64,000 bases of DNA. Origin: Janthinobacterium sp. 17J80-10. Its GTDB lineage: Bacteria > Pseudomonadota > Gammaproteobacteria > Burkholderiales > Burkholderiaceae_D. The translations under genes were made by a program, and so were the position numbers. Below the pieces are notes generated by a model. That model did not search any database. It was not told the origin of the DNA and saw only the letters and a list, made by a program, of their open reading frames with translations. The DNA is taken from assembly GCF_004114795.1 (NCBI RefSeq), contig NZ_CP035311.1, forward strand, positions 1,922,001-1,986,000, read 5' to 3'. Positions 8,945 to 17,932 of this stretch are shown here, piece by piece. Every line of letters starts with the position of its first letter. Positions within the stretch are counted from its first letter, which is position 1.

Positions 8945-9098
8945 TCCACCGAAGTAAAAATATTTCCGTGTAGTAATATGTGGTAGAAATCGCTGAAATT
9001 TGCGAAAAAATTTAAATGTTGCCTCAGGAAATTCTTTATTTGAAGTAAGATTATCGGTAGCAGTGGTTCGGAAAAATAATTAGTTAAGAAAGTTAATA

Positions 9099-9572
9099 AT
9101 GCGGAAAGTTCAGACAGGTTTTACGCTGATCGAACTGGTAATCGTTATTACGATTATCGGGATTTTGGGTGCTTTTGCTCTGCCTAAATTTGCTGCATTG
9201 CAAGCTGATGCCCGGCTGGCGAAAATGAATGGCGCAATGGGGTCTGTCAAGGCAGCCGCCGCCATGGCGCACGCCACGCTGATTACACGTGGTTTTGACG
9301 CCAGTTTTACCGGAACGCCAAGTCCGGCGATTGTTGTCGAAGGTACGACGGTCGTATTTGCCAATGGCTATCCGGATGCGGCCTCGATCGTGCCTCTTGC
9401 CGGTCTGAGCAGCGATTTTGTAACGACTGGCCTGACCGCGCCGCGGGTCGCCGCTGCCGACAGTAGCCACACCGGGGGCGCCAGCGATTGCACGATTTCG
9501 TACACAGCTGCCGCTGCCGCGAATACTCAACCGACATTTACTATCAACGCAACATTGGCGAACTGCACGTAA
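9099..9572 (+). CDS. MSHA-type pilin, first copy
   Basis: A 157-residue prepilin. Leader MRKVQTG precedes FTLIELVIVITIIGILGAF, so a prepilin peptidase would cut after Gly7, leaving N-methyl-Phe1 and Glu5. Two cysteines near the C-terminus (SDCTIS, ANCT) can form the usual C-terminal disulfide loop. The globular part is rich in Ala, Thr and Gly, as in major pilins. An AT-rich 154-base region precedes it, where a separate promoter is likely although I cannot fix the boxes. It could be the MshB counterpart or an alternative major pilin. Confidence 0.88.
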   Translation: MRKVQTGFTLIELVIVITIIGILGAFALPKFAALQADARLAKMNGAMGSVKAAAAMAHATLITRGFDASFTGTPSPAIVVEGTTVVFANGYPDAASIVPLAGLSSDFVTTGLTAPRVAAADSSHTGGASDCTISYTAAAAANTQPTFTINATLANCT

Positions 9573-9675
9573 CATGATTTAAAGAATGTTTTGTCGCCGC
9601 TCTGCTATATTCAAGTTGTCAGCAAATTGATTTAAATAAACAATGCAACTCACTACTATAACGAAGGAAGAGATC

Positions 9676-10068
9676 ATGTATTCCCTTAAAAAACAGCAAT
9701 CTGGTTTTACCTTGATCGAACTGGTCATGGTGATCGTCATCTTGGGTATTTTGGCAGCAACGGCATTGCCGAAGTTTGTCGATCTATCAGGCAATGCTCT
9801 GACGGCATCCAAGGCAGGCATGAGCGGCGGCGTGAAGTCGGCGCATTCGATCCTGGTCGCGCAAAAGGCGGCAACAGGTACGCCGGCTACTCTCGATGTA
9901 ACTGCACTTGCTGCGGCAATCACGCCTCCAGGTACGGCAGCCGCCACTGGCGTACAAGTGAAAATCAATGGCACCACTTATACGGTTCCAACCTACACTG
10001 ATGCAGGTTGTACTGCCGCCACCGCTGCCGTGGGTAACACAGTCCTGTGCGTAGGCGATATTCCCTGA
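9676..10068 (+). CDS. mshA: MSHA-type major pilin, second copy
   Basis: A 130-residue prepilin with leader MYSLKKQQSG and mature start FTLIELVMVIVILGILAATALPKF. The C-terminal cysteines (AGC, LCVG) form a disulfide-loop pair. ATG 9676 is preceded by GAAGGAAGAG; an upstream in-frame ATG at 9643 would give an 11-residue extension with no ribosome site. The strong ribosome site and the terminator following the gene suit an abundant pilin whose mRNA ends there. It is clearly a paralogue of the gene before it, in the same orientation 103 bases downstream. Confidence 0.9.
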   Translation: MYSLKKQQSGFTLIELVMVIVILGILAATALPKFVDLSGNALTASKAGMSGGVKSAHSILVAQKAATGTPATLDVTALAAAITPPGTAAATGVQVKINGTTYTVPTYTDAGCTAATAAVGNTVLCVGDIP

Positions 10069-10144
10069 TTGCTGTACTCGGTAACAGTATTAGAGCCGGC
10101 CGATGCCGGGTGAAATACTGCACTGTTTAAGTGTATAGCAGAAT

Positions 10145-10186
10145 GGCGGGCGGGGCGGAGAATAACGTCCCCTCCCGCCTTTTTAT
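10145..10186 (+). terminator. terminator after the major pilin gene
   Basis: Stem GGCGGGCGGGG / CCCCTCCCGCC (one mismatch) around a 13-14 base loop, followed by TTTTTATTT. It would separate abundant pilin mRNA from the downstream minor pilin genes, with partial read-through likely. Confidence 0.8.
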
Positions 10187-10233
10187 TTCCGGCTTCCAGT
10201 GCACTGCAAGACTATTGGTGAATCGAGAACGCG

Positions 10234-10686
10234 ATGAAAACATCCGGCTTTACGCTGGTCGAATTGATCGGCGTTATGGTCATTATCGGGATATTGTCTG
10301 CCGTTGCGGCGCCGCGGTTTTTTGACCTCCGTACCTTCGACGCGCGCGGCTTTTACGATCAGACTCTGGCCATGCTCCGCTATGGTCAGAAGGTGGCGGT
10401 TGCCCAGCGTACCAATGTTTTTGTGAACGTGACCGGCAGCGGCATTTGCCTGACCTATGCTGCAGATGTGAACTGCAACACTGCGGGTGTTACCTATGTT
10501 GTCAATCCCGCCGATAAAACAAAGTTTTACAAGGTGCCACCGAGCGGCGTAACGCTCGCAAGCACGGTATCGTCATTTTCTTTTACCGGATTGGGCAGCC
10601 CGACCCAGGCCGCGACAGTCACCGTAAGCCATGGCGGGACAACACGCACAATCACGATAGAAGCGGCAACCGGCTATGTCTACTAG
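10234..10686 (+). CDS. mshC: minor pilin, MshC-like
   Basis: 150 residues. A very short leader MKTSG precedes FTLVELIGVMVIIGILSAVAAPRFF, giving Phe1 and Glu5 after processing. A GspH-like domain follows (residues about 25-150) with a cysteine pair in SGICLTY and VNCNT. Its position after mshA and before mshD-O-P matches Vibrio mshC, a minor pilin needed for initiation. The end overlaps the long version of mshD by 11 bases. Confidence 0.85.
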   Translation: MKTSGFTLVELIGVMVIIGILSAVAAPRFFDLRTFDARGFYDQTLAMLRYGQKVAVAQRTNVFVNVTGSGICLTYAADVNCNTAGVTYVVNPADKTKFYKVPPSGVTLASTVSSFSFTGLGSPTQAATVTVSHGGTTRTITIEAATGYVY

Positions 10687-10702
10687 CGCGCCAGGAAAAT
10701 GC

Positions 10703-11188
10703 ATGCCCAGGCAATCCGGCATTTCGCTGGTCGAACTGGTCATGTTCATCGTGATCGTCAGTATCGGCATCGTCGGGATTTTGTCAGTAATGAATGTGAC
10801 AACCAGGTCCAGCGCCGACCCGATGCTGCGCAAACAGGCGCAGGCGATTGCAGAATCAATGCTGGATGAAGTCGTGCTCAAGGAGTTTGCCAATCCGACA
10901 AATCCGGGGGCGTTCACCGGTGCGGCAACACAGGCAAACCGTGCACTGTTTGACGACGTCAGTGATTATCATGGCTTTGATCTTACCGGCATTCGCACGA
11001 TTGATGGTGCGGTCATTAACGGTCTCGAGAACTATCGGGTGAGGGTTAATGTTGCCAGCGACGGCGGTTTGGGCGACGGGGCAATCTTTGTGCCGGCAGC
11101 GGATGCCAAGTTGATTACGGTCACGGTAACCGGTCCGGCAGCGACCTCCATCACACTGAACACTTATCGCACAAATTATGCGCCCTGA
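10703..11188 (+). CDS. mshD: minor pilin, MshD-like
   Basis: 161 residues from ATG 10703, which AGGA precedes by 6 bases; an in-frame ATG at 10676 inside mshC would add nine residues with no ribosome site. The leader MPRQSG precedes ISLVELVMFIVIVSIGIVGI: cleavage would leave Ile rather than Phe at position 1, while Glu5 is kept. The body resembles the GspI/PilV group of minor pilins (LRKQAQAIAESMLDEV following the helix). The gene lies between mshC and mshO with overlaps, so these are one transcript. Confidence 0.82.
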   Translation: MPRQSGISLVELVMFIVIVSIGIVGILSVMNVTTRSSADPMLRKQAQAIAESMLDEVVLKEFANPTNPGAFTGAATQANRALFDDVSDYHGFDLTGIRTIDGAVINGLENYRVRVNVASDGGLGDGAIFVPAADAKLITVTVTGPAATSITLNTYRTNYAP

Positions 11189-12023
11189 GTTTTGCACCAA
11201 TGCGCCTGTTGGACGCCCGCAGGGTTTTACCCTGATCGAGGCGGTGATGGTGATCGCCATCACCGGCGCAATCGCCGCGATGGTCGCCGTGTTTATCCGC
11301 GCTCCGGTCCAGGGCTATTTCGAGGCATCGCAGCGCGCAGCCCTGACGGATGTCGCGGATACCACCGTGCGCCGCATGGCGCGGGACCTGCATCTGGCGC
11401 TGCCGAACAGTGTGCGCATCAGCGGCGACACTTTGCCCGGCAATACGCTGGCGCTCGAATTCCTTTCCACCCGCGAGGGGGGGCGCTATCGCGCCGAACC
11501 GTCCTCTCTTGGCGCCGGGAATATTCTGGATTTCACCCAAAACGATACCAGTTTCGATATATTGGGGCCGGCAATCACCTTCGCAGCCGGCGACCAGATC
11601 GTTGTCTACAATCTGGGCATTGCAGGTGCGGATGCCTACGCTGGCAATAACCGACGCGCATACGGTGGCGCGACGGGTGCGCAAAGTACCGTACAAATGA
11701 CTGCCCCGGCGGCGCCTTTTCCATTTGATTCCCCGGGACATCGCTTTCAGGTCGTCGATACCCCGGTATCTTATGTCTGCGATTTGGGTGCAGGCACCCT
11801 GCGGCGCTATTCGGCCTATGCCATCAGCCCAGCGCAGGTTAATCCCCCGGCAGGTGCGGGCGTGGTCAATGCCCTGCTGGCGCAGAATGTGAGTGCCTGT
11901 GCTTTCGATTACTCGCCGGGCGCCACCCAGCGCAGCGGCCTGGTGTCAATTCAATTGGCTCAGACCGTCAATGGCGAGACGGTCAGCCTTTATCAGGGAG
12001 TGCATGTCAATAATGTACCCTGA
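11178..12023 (+). CDS. mshO: minor pilin, MshO-like
   Basis: 281 residues. Leader of about 15 residues ends in PQG before FTLIEAVMVIAITGAIAAMVAVF, with Glu5 conserved; the helix continues into a GspJ/PilW-like region (RRMARDLHLALPNS). The start overlaps the mshD end by 11 bases with no ribosome site of its own, so translation is probably coupled. Minor pilins of this type help form the priming complex at the pilus tip. Two cysteines (VSYVCDLG, SACAFDYS) are spaced for a disulfide. Confidence 0.82.
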   Translation: MRPEFCTNAPVGRPQGFTLIEAVMVIAITGAIAAMVAVFIRAPVQGYFEASQRAALTDVADTTVRRMARDLHLALPNSVRISGDTLPGNTLALEFLSTREGGRYRAEPSSLGAGNILDFTQNDTSFDILGPAITFAAGDQIVVYNLGIAGADAYAGNNRRAYGGATGAQSTVQMTAPAAPFPFDSPGHRFQVVDTPVSYVCDLGAGTLRRYSAYAISPAQVNPPAGAGVVNALLAQNVSACAFDYSPGATQRSGLVSIQLAQTVNGETVSLYQGVHVNNVP

Positions 12024-12489
12024 TCATTTTCCTGCCCCAGTACTGAAGCCTGCGCGTCTCGTTGCGCAGCGCGGGTTTGCACTGGCATCGGCAATTTTTT
12101 TGGTGGTGGTGCTCGCCGCTCTTGGCGCGTTCATGGTGCAATTCTCCGGTGTGCAGCACGCCACTTCTGCTCAGGACATCCAGGGTGTACGAGCTTATCA
12201 CGCGGCGCGCGCCGGGATAGAGTGGGCAGCCTACCGGATCCTGAAAAGCCCTGGCGCTGGCTTCGAGGCGAACTGCCAGGCTGCGGGCGGGACAACTCAA
12301 GCGCTCGCGGCAATGCCGGGGACCCTGTCGGGATTTGGCGTGACCGTCAGCTGTACGGCGACATCGCATTCGGAAGGAGCAGACACCATACGGATTTATC
12401 GGATCATTTCCACCGCCTCGTTGACAGGAAGCGCGCCGGGTCAGTCGAATTACGTCGAACGCCAGTTACAACTTAATATCGAAAGATGA
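12004..12489 (+). CDS. mshP: pilus-associated protein, MshP-like
   Basis: About 161 residues if the start is ATG 12004, or three fewer from ATG 12013; AGGGAG at 11995 serves either imperfectly. The N-terminus has a leader ending QRG before FALASAIFLVVVLAALGAFMV. Unlike the other pilins here it has Ala in place of Glu at position 5, as seen in PilX/GspK-type components and Vibrio MshP. HAARAGIEWAAYRI after the helix is the usual family motif, and two cysteines follow (ANCQA, VSCTA). It overlaps mshO by up to 20 bases and mshQ lies 14 bases on. Confidence 0.82.
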   Translation: MSIMYPDHFPAPVLKPARLVAQRGFALASAIFLVVVLAALGAFMVQFSGVQHATSAQDIQGVRAYHAARAGIEWAAYRILKSPGAGFEANCQAAGGTTQALAAMPGTLSGFGVTVSCTATSHSEGADTIRIYRIISTASLTGSAPGQSNYVERQLQLNIER

Positions 12490-12503
12490 ATGTGGGAGGC
12501 GAC

Positions 12504-15500
12504 ATGAACAGATTTGCGCGATGGTTAGTATTGTGCCTGCTCTTGTGGACATGTGGCGCCCAAGCCGCGACCTATGCCTACCGCAACGATGTCTTCAGCT
12601 ACGACACGCCCTCGGCCAGCGCCGGCGTCGTGGCATGGCATACTTCCGGCGCAGCGCCGGGTTGCACCACCTATCCCAGTGGCGACGATGACTTTGCTGA
12701 CATCGTTTTTGCCAGCGCAACTACGCCCGCCAACGATTTCACATTTACCTTTGCAGGCGCGGTGCAGTCAGGCGTGCGGGTCTATTCCAACGGCATGCTT
12801 GCGTTCGGCAACGATACCTCCGGTTTCTGGCGTACCTACACGAATACAACGCTGCCGATCACGGCGCAGGCCGCTGCTTTTACCGGTTGTACTCGCGGCG
12901 TTCCCAGTAACCTCATCATTCCGTACTGGAATGACATCGTGGCCGGCACTGCAAATTCCACCTCCGGCGCATCGGTTCGCTATGAGCTGCTGGGCGCGGC
13001 GCCGAACCGGCGGTTTGTCATTTCCTGGGTCAACGTGAAGCTTTATGCGCAAACCGAACGTTACAATTTTCAGGTGATCCTGTATGAAAGCCCGGCTGGC
13101 GGACTGAACAGCAATTTCAAGTTCCAGTACACCAACGGCAGCTCCGACGGTTCGGACGCGACGGTCGGAGTGCAGGTCAGCACGACCGATTCCACTCTCT
13201 ATTCCTTCAACCAGATTTTTATCGATCCGGTTGCAGGTTCAGCTATCCTCTGGTATCCGGCCAACCAGTTGGCGGGCAAGGGGGCGGAATACCGCTTCGA
13301 CGAGGGAGCATGGAACGGCACTGCAGGGGAAATCAAGGACAGCTCCGGCAACGGGCAGGATGCCGTGCGTGTTGGCGCAGCGGCCAGCAGCGCGAATGGC
13401 AAAATTTGCCGGGGCGGCAGTTTTACAAGTAATAATTCCGCCACGACCATCGATGCGGTCGCGACGCCTATTACGCCGGCCAATGTTGGCTCCATTGATT
13501 TCTGGTTCAATTCCAATGCCAAATGGAATACCACGGACGCAATGCTCATTGATGCCACGGCAAGTGCTGCCCGGCCGTTTTTTTTGATGAAAAGTTCGGC
13601 CGGCGCATTGAAATTTTCCGTCACCGACAGTGCCGGAACGGTCATGACAGTCACTTCAGCCAACCAGTCGTTCAATGCCAGTACCTGGCATCATGTCGGC
13701 GTAAGCTGGAATCTGCGAGCCGGCACCAACCAGACCCTGCTGCAGATTTTCCTTGACGGCGTTCTGGTAAAAACCTTGCGCACCACTTCCACCGGGGCCA
13801 TTGCGGCGCTAACCACGATTGACCTGGGCGACAACGCGACATCGGGCGTGACCCCGTCGGGCGGTACTATCCGGGGTGCCAACGGGTTGTTTGATGAAGT
13901 CAATATCTATGGGACTGAAATCAATGCCAGCCAGGCAACCGCCGACATGAACGACACGCGCCCGAGTTGCGCGGCTTTCGATCATTTTCATATTTCGCAT
14001 GGTGGCGCGCTGGTCAATTGCGGCAATGCGGTTGCCAATATCACGATCGAAGCCCACGACACCAATCACGCGGCCTATACACTGTCTGGCGCCACGATTA
14101 ATCTGTCCACCAGCACCAATCACGGCACCTGGTCTACCGTCACTGGTGGCTCAATCAACCCGGTTGTCAATTTGGGAAATGGTGCGGGCACGTACACATT
14201 CAGTGGCGAATCCAGCGTGATACTCGGCTTGCAAAACAATTTTTCCGAAAGCACCAATATCAATGTAACGGCAGGTGTATTTACCGAACGCTCTGGTACA
14301 GCATCGACTTGCGTGGCGCAGGATTATACGTATGGCTCCGTATGCGATGCAAACATCAGCTTCGACAGTGCGGGGTTCCGCTTTGTCGACAGTAGCGGCA
14401 ACAATATCGCCAATCAGCGTGCCGGCATTGCTTCCGGCACGTATTACCTGCAGGCGGTCAAATCCAGCTGCACGACGCCGGGGCCCTGCACAGGTGTTTG
14501 CTCTGCCGTTTTTCCACCGGGTACGTCGGTGAATGTGGACCTGGCGTTCGAGTGCAACAATCCTGGCAGTTGCCAGCCAGGGCAGGCGGTGACATTTGCA
14601 CCGGGTGCCGGCGCTGGCACTGCCAGCACCATAGCAGCCAACGGCAACGGCGCGCTCGGCATCTCCTCCGGCAGCTATACGACACGGGCGCTTACTTTCA
14701 ATTCTGTCGCGCCGAACCCGACCCCGGCAGTGCCTTTTTTCCTGAATTATCCGGATGTCGGCCAGATTACGCTGGCTGCGCGTTCCACGGGCAGCGGCAC
14801 GACCTTGTTCAGCAAGTCGGCGCCGTTTGTCGTCGCGCCGCATCGTTTCGGTTTCAGTAGTATCACCAGCGGACCGATCAAGGCAGGCACTACCTTTAGT
14901 GCGACCCTGAGCGCAATTAACGGCGCACCGATACCGGGAGTAAGCCCGAATTTTGGTAAGGAAACCGTGCCTGAAAACGTCACGCTGACGCATGTCAAGT
15001 GCCTGCCAACGGGTGCCGGTACGTCGTCAGGCAATTTTACGGGTACAGTTGGTCCGTTCAACAACGGCGCGATGTTGCTTAGTAATCTTAACTGGAGTGA
15101 GGTCGGCAATATTGACCTGGTGGCCAACCTGGCAAGCGGCAGTTATCTCGGTTCCGGCCTCACCGCCACAGGCAATACAGGCGCCTCAGGAACCACATGC
15201 AGCGGTGTTGGCGGTGCCGGCACGGTCGGCCGCTTCATACCCGATCATTTTGATACGGTGGTCACGTTGCCAGGTTGTGGCACGTTCACTTATTCAGGCC
15301 AGCCTTTCGCCGTGGCGATAACGGCAAAAAATGGTCTCGCGACACCTACTACCACCGTCAACTATGACGGCACGGCCTTGACTTCGCCGAATTTTGCCCG
15401 GGCGGTGACCTTGTCGGACAGCAGCGGCGCGGCCGGCAATTTGACCAATGCTGCGGTGGCAGCAGCTGCATTCAGCGCTGGTGTTGCTACGCTGCCGACA

Positions 15501-16157
15501 CCTGCGGCGGCGCCCTATACCCACCAGCCGCCGATATTCACCTTTACCTCGGCACAGACGCCGCCTGCGGGCATCACGATTCGGGCGACCGAGACCTTTA
15601 ACAATGGCACGACTGGTGACGGCGTGACGTCCTTGAGAGTGGCGCCTGCGGTATCTGTGGAGGGGAATACGCCAATCCGCAGTGGCCGGATCAGGGTGGC
15701 CAATGCCCATGGATCCGAATTGCTTGAATTGCCCCTGTCACTGACAGTGCAATACTGGAATGCCGGTGGGTTCGTCGCCAATACGGCCGATACCTGCACG
15801 GTGATCCTGCCGGCCAACTTCGGGTTTGTCTTCCCCGGCGGGGCCGCCAACAAGCTTAATCCGGCCTGCAAGACGGCAGTGAGCGCGGTGACCGGAAGCG
15901 CGCCTTCCTTTACTGCCAAGCTGGCCCGACCGGGCAGCGGCAATGGCGGTTGGGCAGATTTGACCTTGAATCTCGGCGCAACGACGACTGGTGTGCAATG
16001 CACGGCAATCGGCGCTGCAGGACCGGGCGCCGCAAGCGCAAGCTTGCCTTGGCTGCAATACAACTGGAAGGGGGCCGGGGCAGCAGATCCGGCTGCAAGA
16101 GTTACTTTTGGCGTTTACAAAAGCGGGCCGGTGATCTACATGAGGGAAATGTATTGA
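12504..16157 (+). CDS. mshQ: giant MshQ-like surface/secreted protein
   Basis: 1217 residues with a Sec signal peptide (WLVLCLLLWTCGAQA, cut near 22). Residues 25-250 resemble a nidogen-like beta domain (VRVYSNGMLAFGN, NLIIPYWNDI). Residues about 255-470 form a LamG/concanavalin-type module (AEYRFDEGAW, SSGNGQDAV, ASTWHHVGVSWN). The rest, to the C-terminus, is a long Thr/Ser/Gly-rich beta region with paired cysteines like the MshQ/DUF6701 family. ATG 12504 follows GGGAGG; ATG 12486 has none. MshQ is the last structural gene of Vibrio MSHA loci, with no known function; the lectin-like fold suggests carbohydrate contact at the pilus tip or surface (inference). Confidence 0.8.
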   Translation: MNRFARWLVLCLLLWTCGAQAATYAYRNDVFSYDTPSASAGVVAWHTSGAAPGCTTYPSGDDDFADIVFASATTPANDFTFTFAGAVQSGVRVYSNGMLAFGNDTSGFWRTYTNTTLPITAQAAAFTGCTRGVPSNLIIPYWNDIVAGTANSTSGASVRYELLGAAPNRRFVISWVNVKLYAQTERYNFQVILYESPAGGLNSNFKFQYTNGSSDGSDATVGVQVSTTDSTLYSFNQIFIDPVAGSAILWYPANQLAGKGAEYRFDEGAWNGTAGEIKDSSGNGQDAVRVGAAASSANGKICRGGSFTSNNSATTIDAVATPITPANVGSIDFWFNSNAKWNTTDAMLIDATASAARPFFLMKSSAGALKFSVTDSAGTVMTVTSANQSFNASTWHHVGVSWNLRAGTNQTLLQIFLDGVLVKTLRTTSTGAIAALTTIDLGDNATSGVTPSGGTIRGANGLFDEVNIYGTEINASQATADMNDTRPSCAAFDHFHISHGGALVNCGNAVANITIEAHDTNHAAYTLSGATINLSTSTNHGTWSTVTGGSINPVVNLGNGAGTYTFSGESSVILGLQNNFSESTNINVTAGVFTERSGTASTCVAQDYTYGSVCDANISFDSAGFRFVDSSGNNIANQRAGIASGTYYLQAVKSSCTTPGPCTGVCSAVFPPGTSVNVDLAFECNNPGSCQPGQAVTFAPGAGAGTASTIAANGNGALGISSGSYTTRALTFNSVAPNPTPAVPFFLNYPDVGQITLAARSTGSGTTLFSKSAPFVVAPHRFGFSSITSGPIKAGTTFSATLSAINGAPIPGVSPNFGKETVPENVTLTHVKCLPTGAGTSSGNFTGTVGPFNNGAMLLSNLNWSEVGNIDLVANLASGSYLGSGLTATGNTGASGTTCSGVGGAGTVGRFIPDHFDTVVTLPGCGTFTYSGQPFAVAITAKNGLATPTTTVNYDGTALTSPNFARAVTLSDSSGAAGNLTNAAVAAAAFSAGVATLPTPAAAPYTHQPPIFTFTSAQTPPAGITIRATETFNNGTTGDGVTSLRVAPAVSVEGNTPIRSGRIRVANAHGSELLELPLSLTVQYWNAGGFVANTADTCTVILPANFGFVFPGGAANKLNPACKTAVSAVTGSAPSFTAKLARPGSGNGGWADLTLNLGATTTGVQCTAIGAAGPGAASASLPWLQYNWKGAGAADPAARVTFGVYKSGPVIYMREMY

Positions 16158-16233
16158 TTCGCGGATTTTGAAAACAAGTGTGAAATCCGGAGAATCTTTC
16201 TGTTGCAGATCGCCGATTCTGCGTTAAAAGCCA

Positions 16234-16262
16234 TTGACATCAACGGCTTATTAACTTAATTT
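16234..16262 (+). promoter_or_regulatory. candidate sigma-70 promoter for the mshI operon
   Basis: A perfect TTGACA (16234-16239) is followed after 17 bases by TAATTT (16257-16262), 27 bases before the mshI ATG. An imperfect hairpin (GATTCGCGGATTT near 16157 with AAATCCGGAGAATC near 16183) sits between the mshQ stop and this promoter and may end the upstream transcript. Confidence 0.5.
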
Positions 16263-16289
16263 CAAGCAACTTCTAATTTTATTGGCGGC

Positions 16290-17240
16290 ATGGGTTTTTT
16301 CTCGAAAATTAAAAAAAATACGGGTTCCTTGGTCATCGGTTTCCTCGATGAGGGAATCTGTGCCGCGTCGATCAAACGTTCCGCAACAGCCTTGCCTGTC
16401 GTGGAAATGCTTGCTTTTTATCCGATGGAAACGCCGCCGTCCGTAGCGCAGCTGGAAAAAATCGGCAAGGATTTACATGCCGAGGACTACGTTTGCGCCA
16501 CATTGTTGAACACGCGAGAATATCAGTTGCTGACTGTCGAGGCGCCAAACGTGCCTCCGGACGAATTGAAAACAGCGATGCGCTGGCGCTTGAAGGACAT
16601 GCTTGATTTTCACATCGATGATGCGACCATCGATGTCATGGATATTCCGGGTGACAGCAATACGCCGGGACGCAACCGTTCAATGTATGCAGTCGCCGCG
16701 CGCAACCAGATTGTCGAGCAGCGCCAGGTGTTGTTTGCGGGTGCCAAAATCCCTTTGAGTATCATCGACATCCCGGAGATGGCGCAGCGGAATATTGCCC
16801 AGCTACTTGAAACCGAAGGACGTGGTATCGCATTCCTGTCGTTCGGTGCGCATGGTGGTCTGTTGACAGTAACGTTCGCTGGCGAGTTGTATTTGTCGCG
16901 TCATATTGATGTGAGTGTGTCGCAACTGGAGCAGGCCGACGAATCGCAAAAAAACGATTGGCTCGACAGGGTTACGCTGGAATTGCAGCGTTCACTTGAC
17001 CACTTTGATCGCCAGTTTCATTTTATTACCGTTTCAAGGCTGGTGCTGGGCCCGATGGGGCAGGCAGGCGCCAGTTTGCAACAGTATCTCGCTTCCAATC
17101 TTTATCTTCCCGTGGAGCAGATGGCGTTGGACGCTGTACTCGACATTTCCAGGACGCCTGAATTGGAAAAGCCCGAATCGCAGCAGCGTTATTTCTTTAC
17201 ACTGGGGGCCGCATTGCGCCTCGAGGAGAAGGCGCTGTGA
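16290..17240 (+). CDS. mshI: MshI, PilM-like assembly protein
   Basis: 316 residues, no membrane segment. It is an actin/ASKHA-like PilM counterpart as in MSHA loci: the IGFLDEGICAASIKR strand pair opens the domain, and RWRLKDMLDFHIDDATIDV and GIAFLSFGAHGGLLTVTFAGELYL are typical inner features. In other type IV pili PilM binds the cytoplasmic tail of PilN and links the motor to the periplasmic complex; here the next gene supplies the PilN-like partner. It starts a seven-gene run (mshI to mshN) with overlaps of 4-16 bases or gaps of 12-14 bases, downstream of the candidate promoter at 16234. Confidence 0.87.
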   Translation: MGFFSKIKKNTGSLVIGFLDEGICAASIKRSATALPVVEMLAFYPMETPPSVAQLEKIGKDLHAEDYVCATLLNTREYQLLTVEAPNVPPDELKTAMRWRLKDMLDFHIDDATIDVMDIPGDSNTPGRNRSMYAVAARNQIVEQRQVLFAGAKIPLSIIDIPEMAQRNIAQLLETEGRGIAFLSFGAHGGLLTVTFAGELYLSRHIDVSVSQLEQADESQKNDWLDRVTLELQRSLDHFDRQFHFITVSRLVLGPMGQAGASLQQYLASNLYLPVEQMALDAVLDISRTPELEKPESQQRYFFTLGAALRLEEKAL

Positions 17241-17932
17241 GCCAGCAAATCAATCTGTTTAATCCGATCTTCCGGCAGCAAAAAAAATATTTTTCCGCCG
17301 TGACGATGGCCCAGGCAATCGGCTTGATCCTTCTTGGCGCAGCCCTGCTGACTGCCTATGCGGGTTATCGCTCCTCCAGGCTCAGTGCCGAGGCGGCCGC
17401 TGCCAGCATGCAGCTGAAGGCAGCCCAGGATCAACTTGTCCAGGCTGATGCGGCATTTCCTCCGCGGCAGAAAAGCAAGGTGCTGGAAGAGCAAATCAAA
17501 AAAATGGAATCCGAAATGGCTTCGCTGCAAAAGGTCGATAACCTGTTGCAGGCGGGCGAGTTCGGTAACACTAATGGGCATGCCGAATACTTGCGTGCCT
17601 TTGCCCGGCAGATCATTGAGGGCGTGTGGCTGACCGGTTTCAGCATTCATGGGGCTGGCGCCGAAATTGGCTTGCAGGGAAGGGCGTTGCGTCCAGAATT
17701 GGTTCCCGCCTACATCAACCGGTTAAAGCATGAACCCGTATTGCAAGGAAAATCTTTTTCAGCTCTGCAAATCCAGGTGCCGCAGATGGAGCTAACGGCT
17801 AATTCGGCCAATACGGCCAATACGGCAGGAGCACAGAGACGGTCCATGGCAGCCCCGTATGTGGAATTCAGCTTGCAATCGTCGGATTCGTCTGCGCAGC
17901 CGGCAAACGTCGGTGGAGGGACGGTGCAATGA
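17237..17932 (+). CDS. PilN-like inner-membrane assembly protein
   Basis: 231 residues: a short cytoplasmic N-tail with the PilN-type QINLFNPIFR motif that docks into PilM, one membrane helix (residues about 25-45, AIGLILLGAALLTAYAGY), a coiled coil (50-100) and a periplasmic ferredoxin-like domain (105-190) containing VWLTGFSIHG. The C-terminal 40 residues are low complexity (Asn/Thr/Ala). The overlap with mshI is four bases (GTGAG) and with mshJ four bases (ATGA). Some MSHA loci name this second gene mshI2. Confidence 0.83.
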   Translation: MSQQINLFNPIFRQQKKYFSAVTMAQAIGLILLGAALLTAYAGYRSSRLSAEAAAASMQLKAAQDQLVQADAAFPPRQKSKVLEEQIKKMESEMASLQKVDNLLQAGEFGNTNGHAEYLRAFARQIIEGVWLTGFSIHGAGAEIGLQGRALRPELVPAYINRLKHEPVLQGKSFSALQIQVPQMELTANSANTANTAGAQRRSMAAPYVEFSLQSSDSSAQPANVGGGTVQ

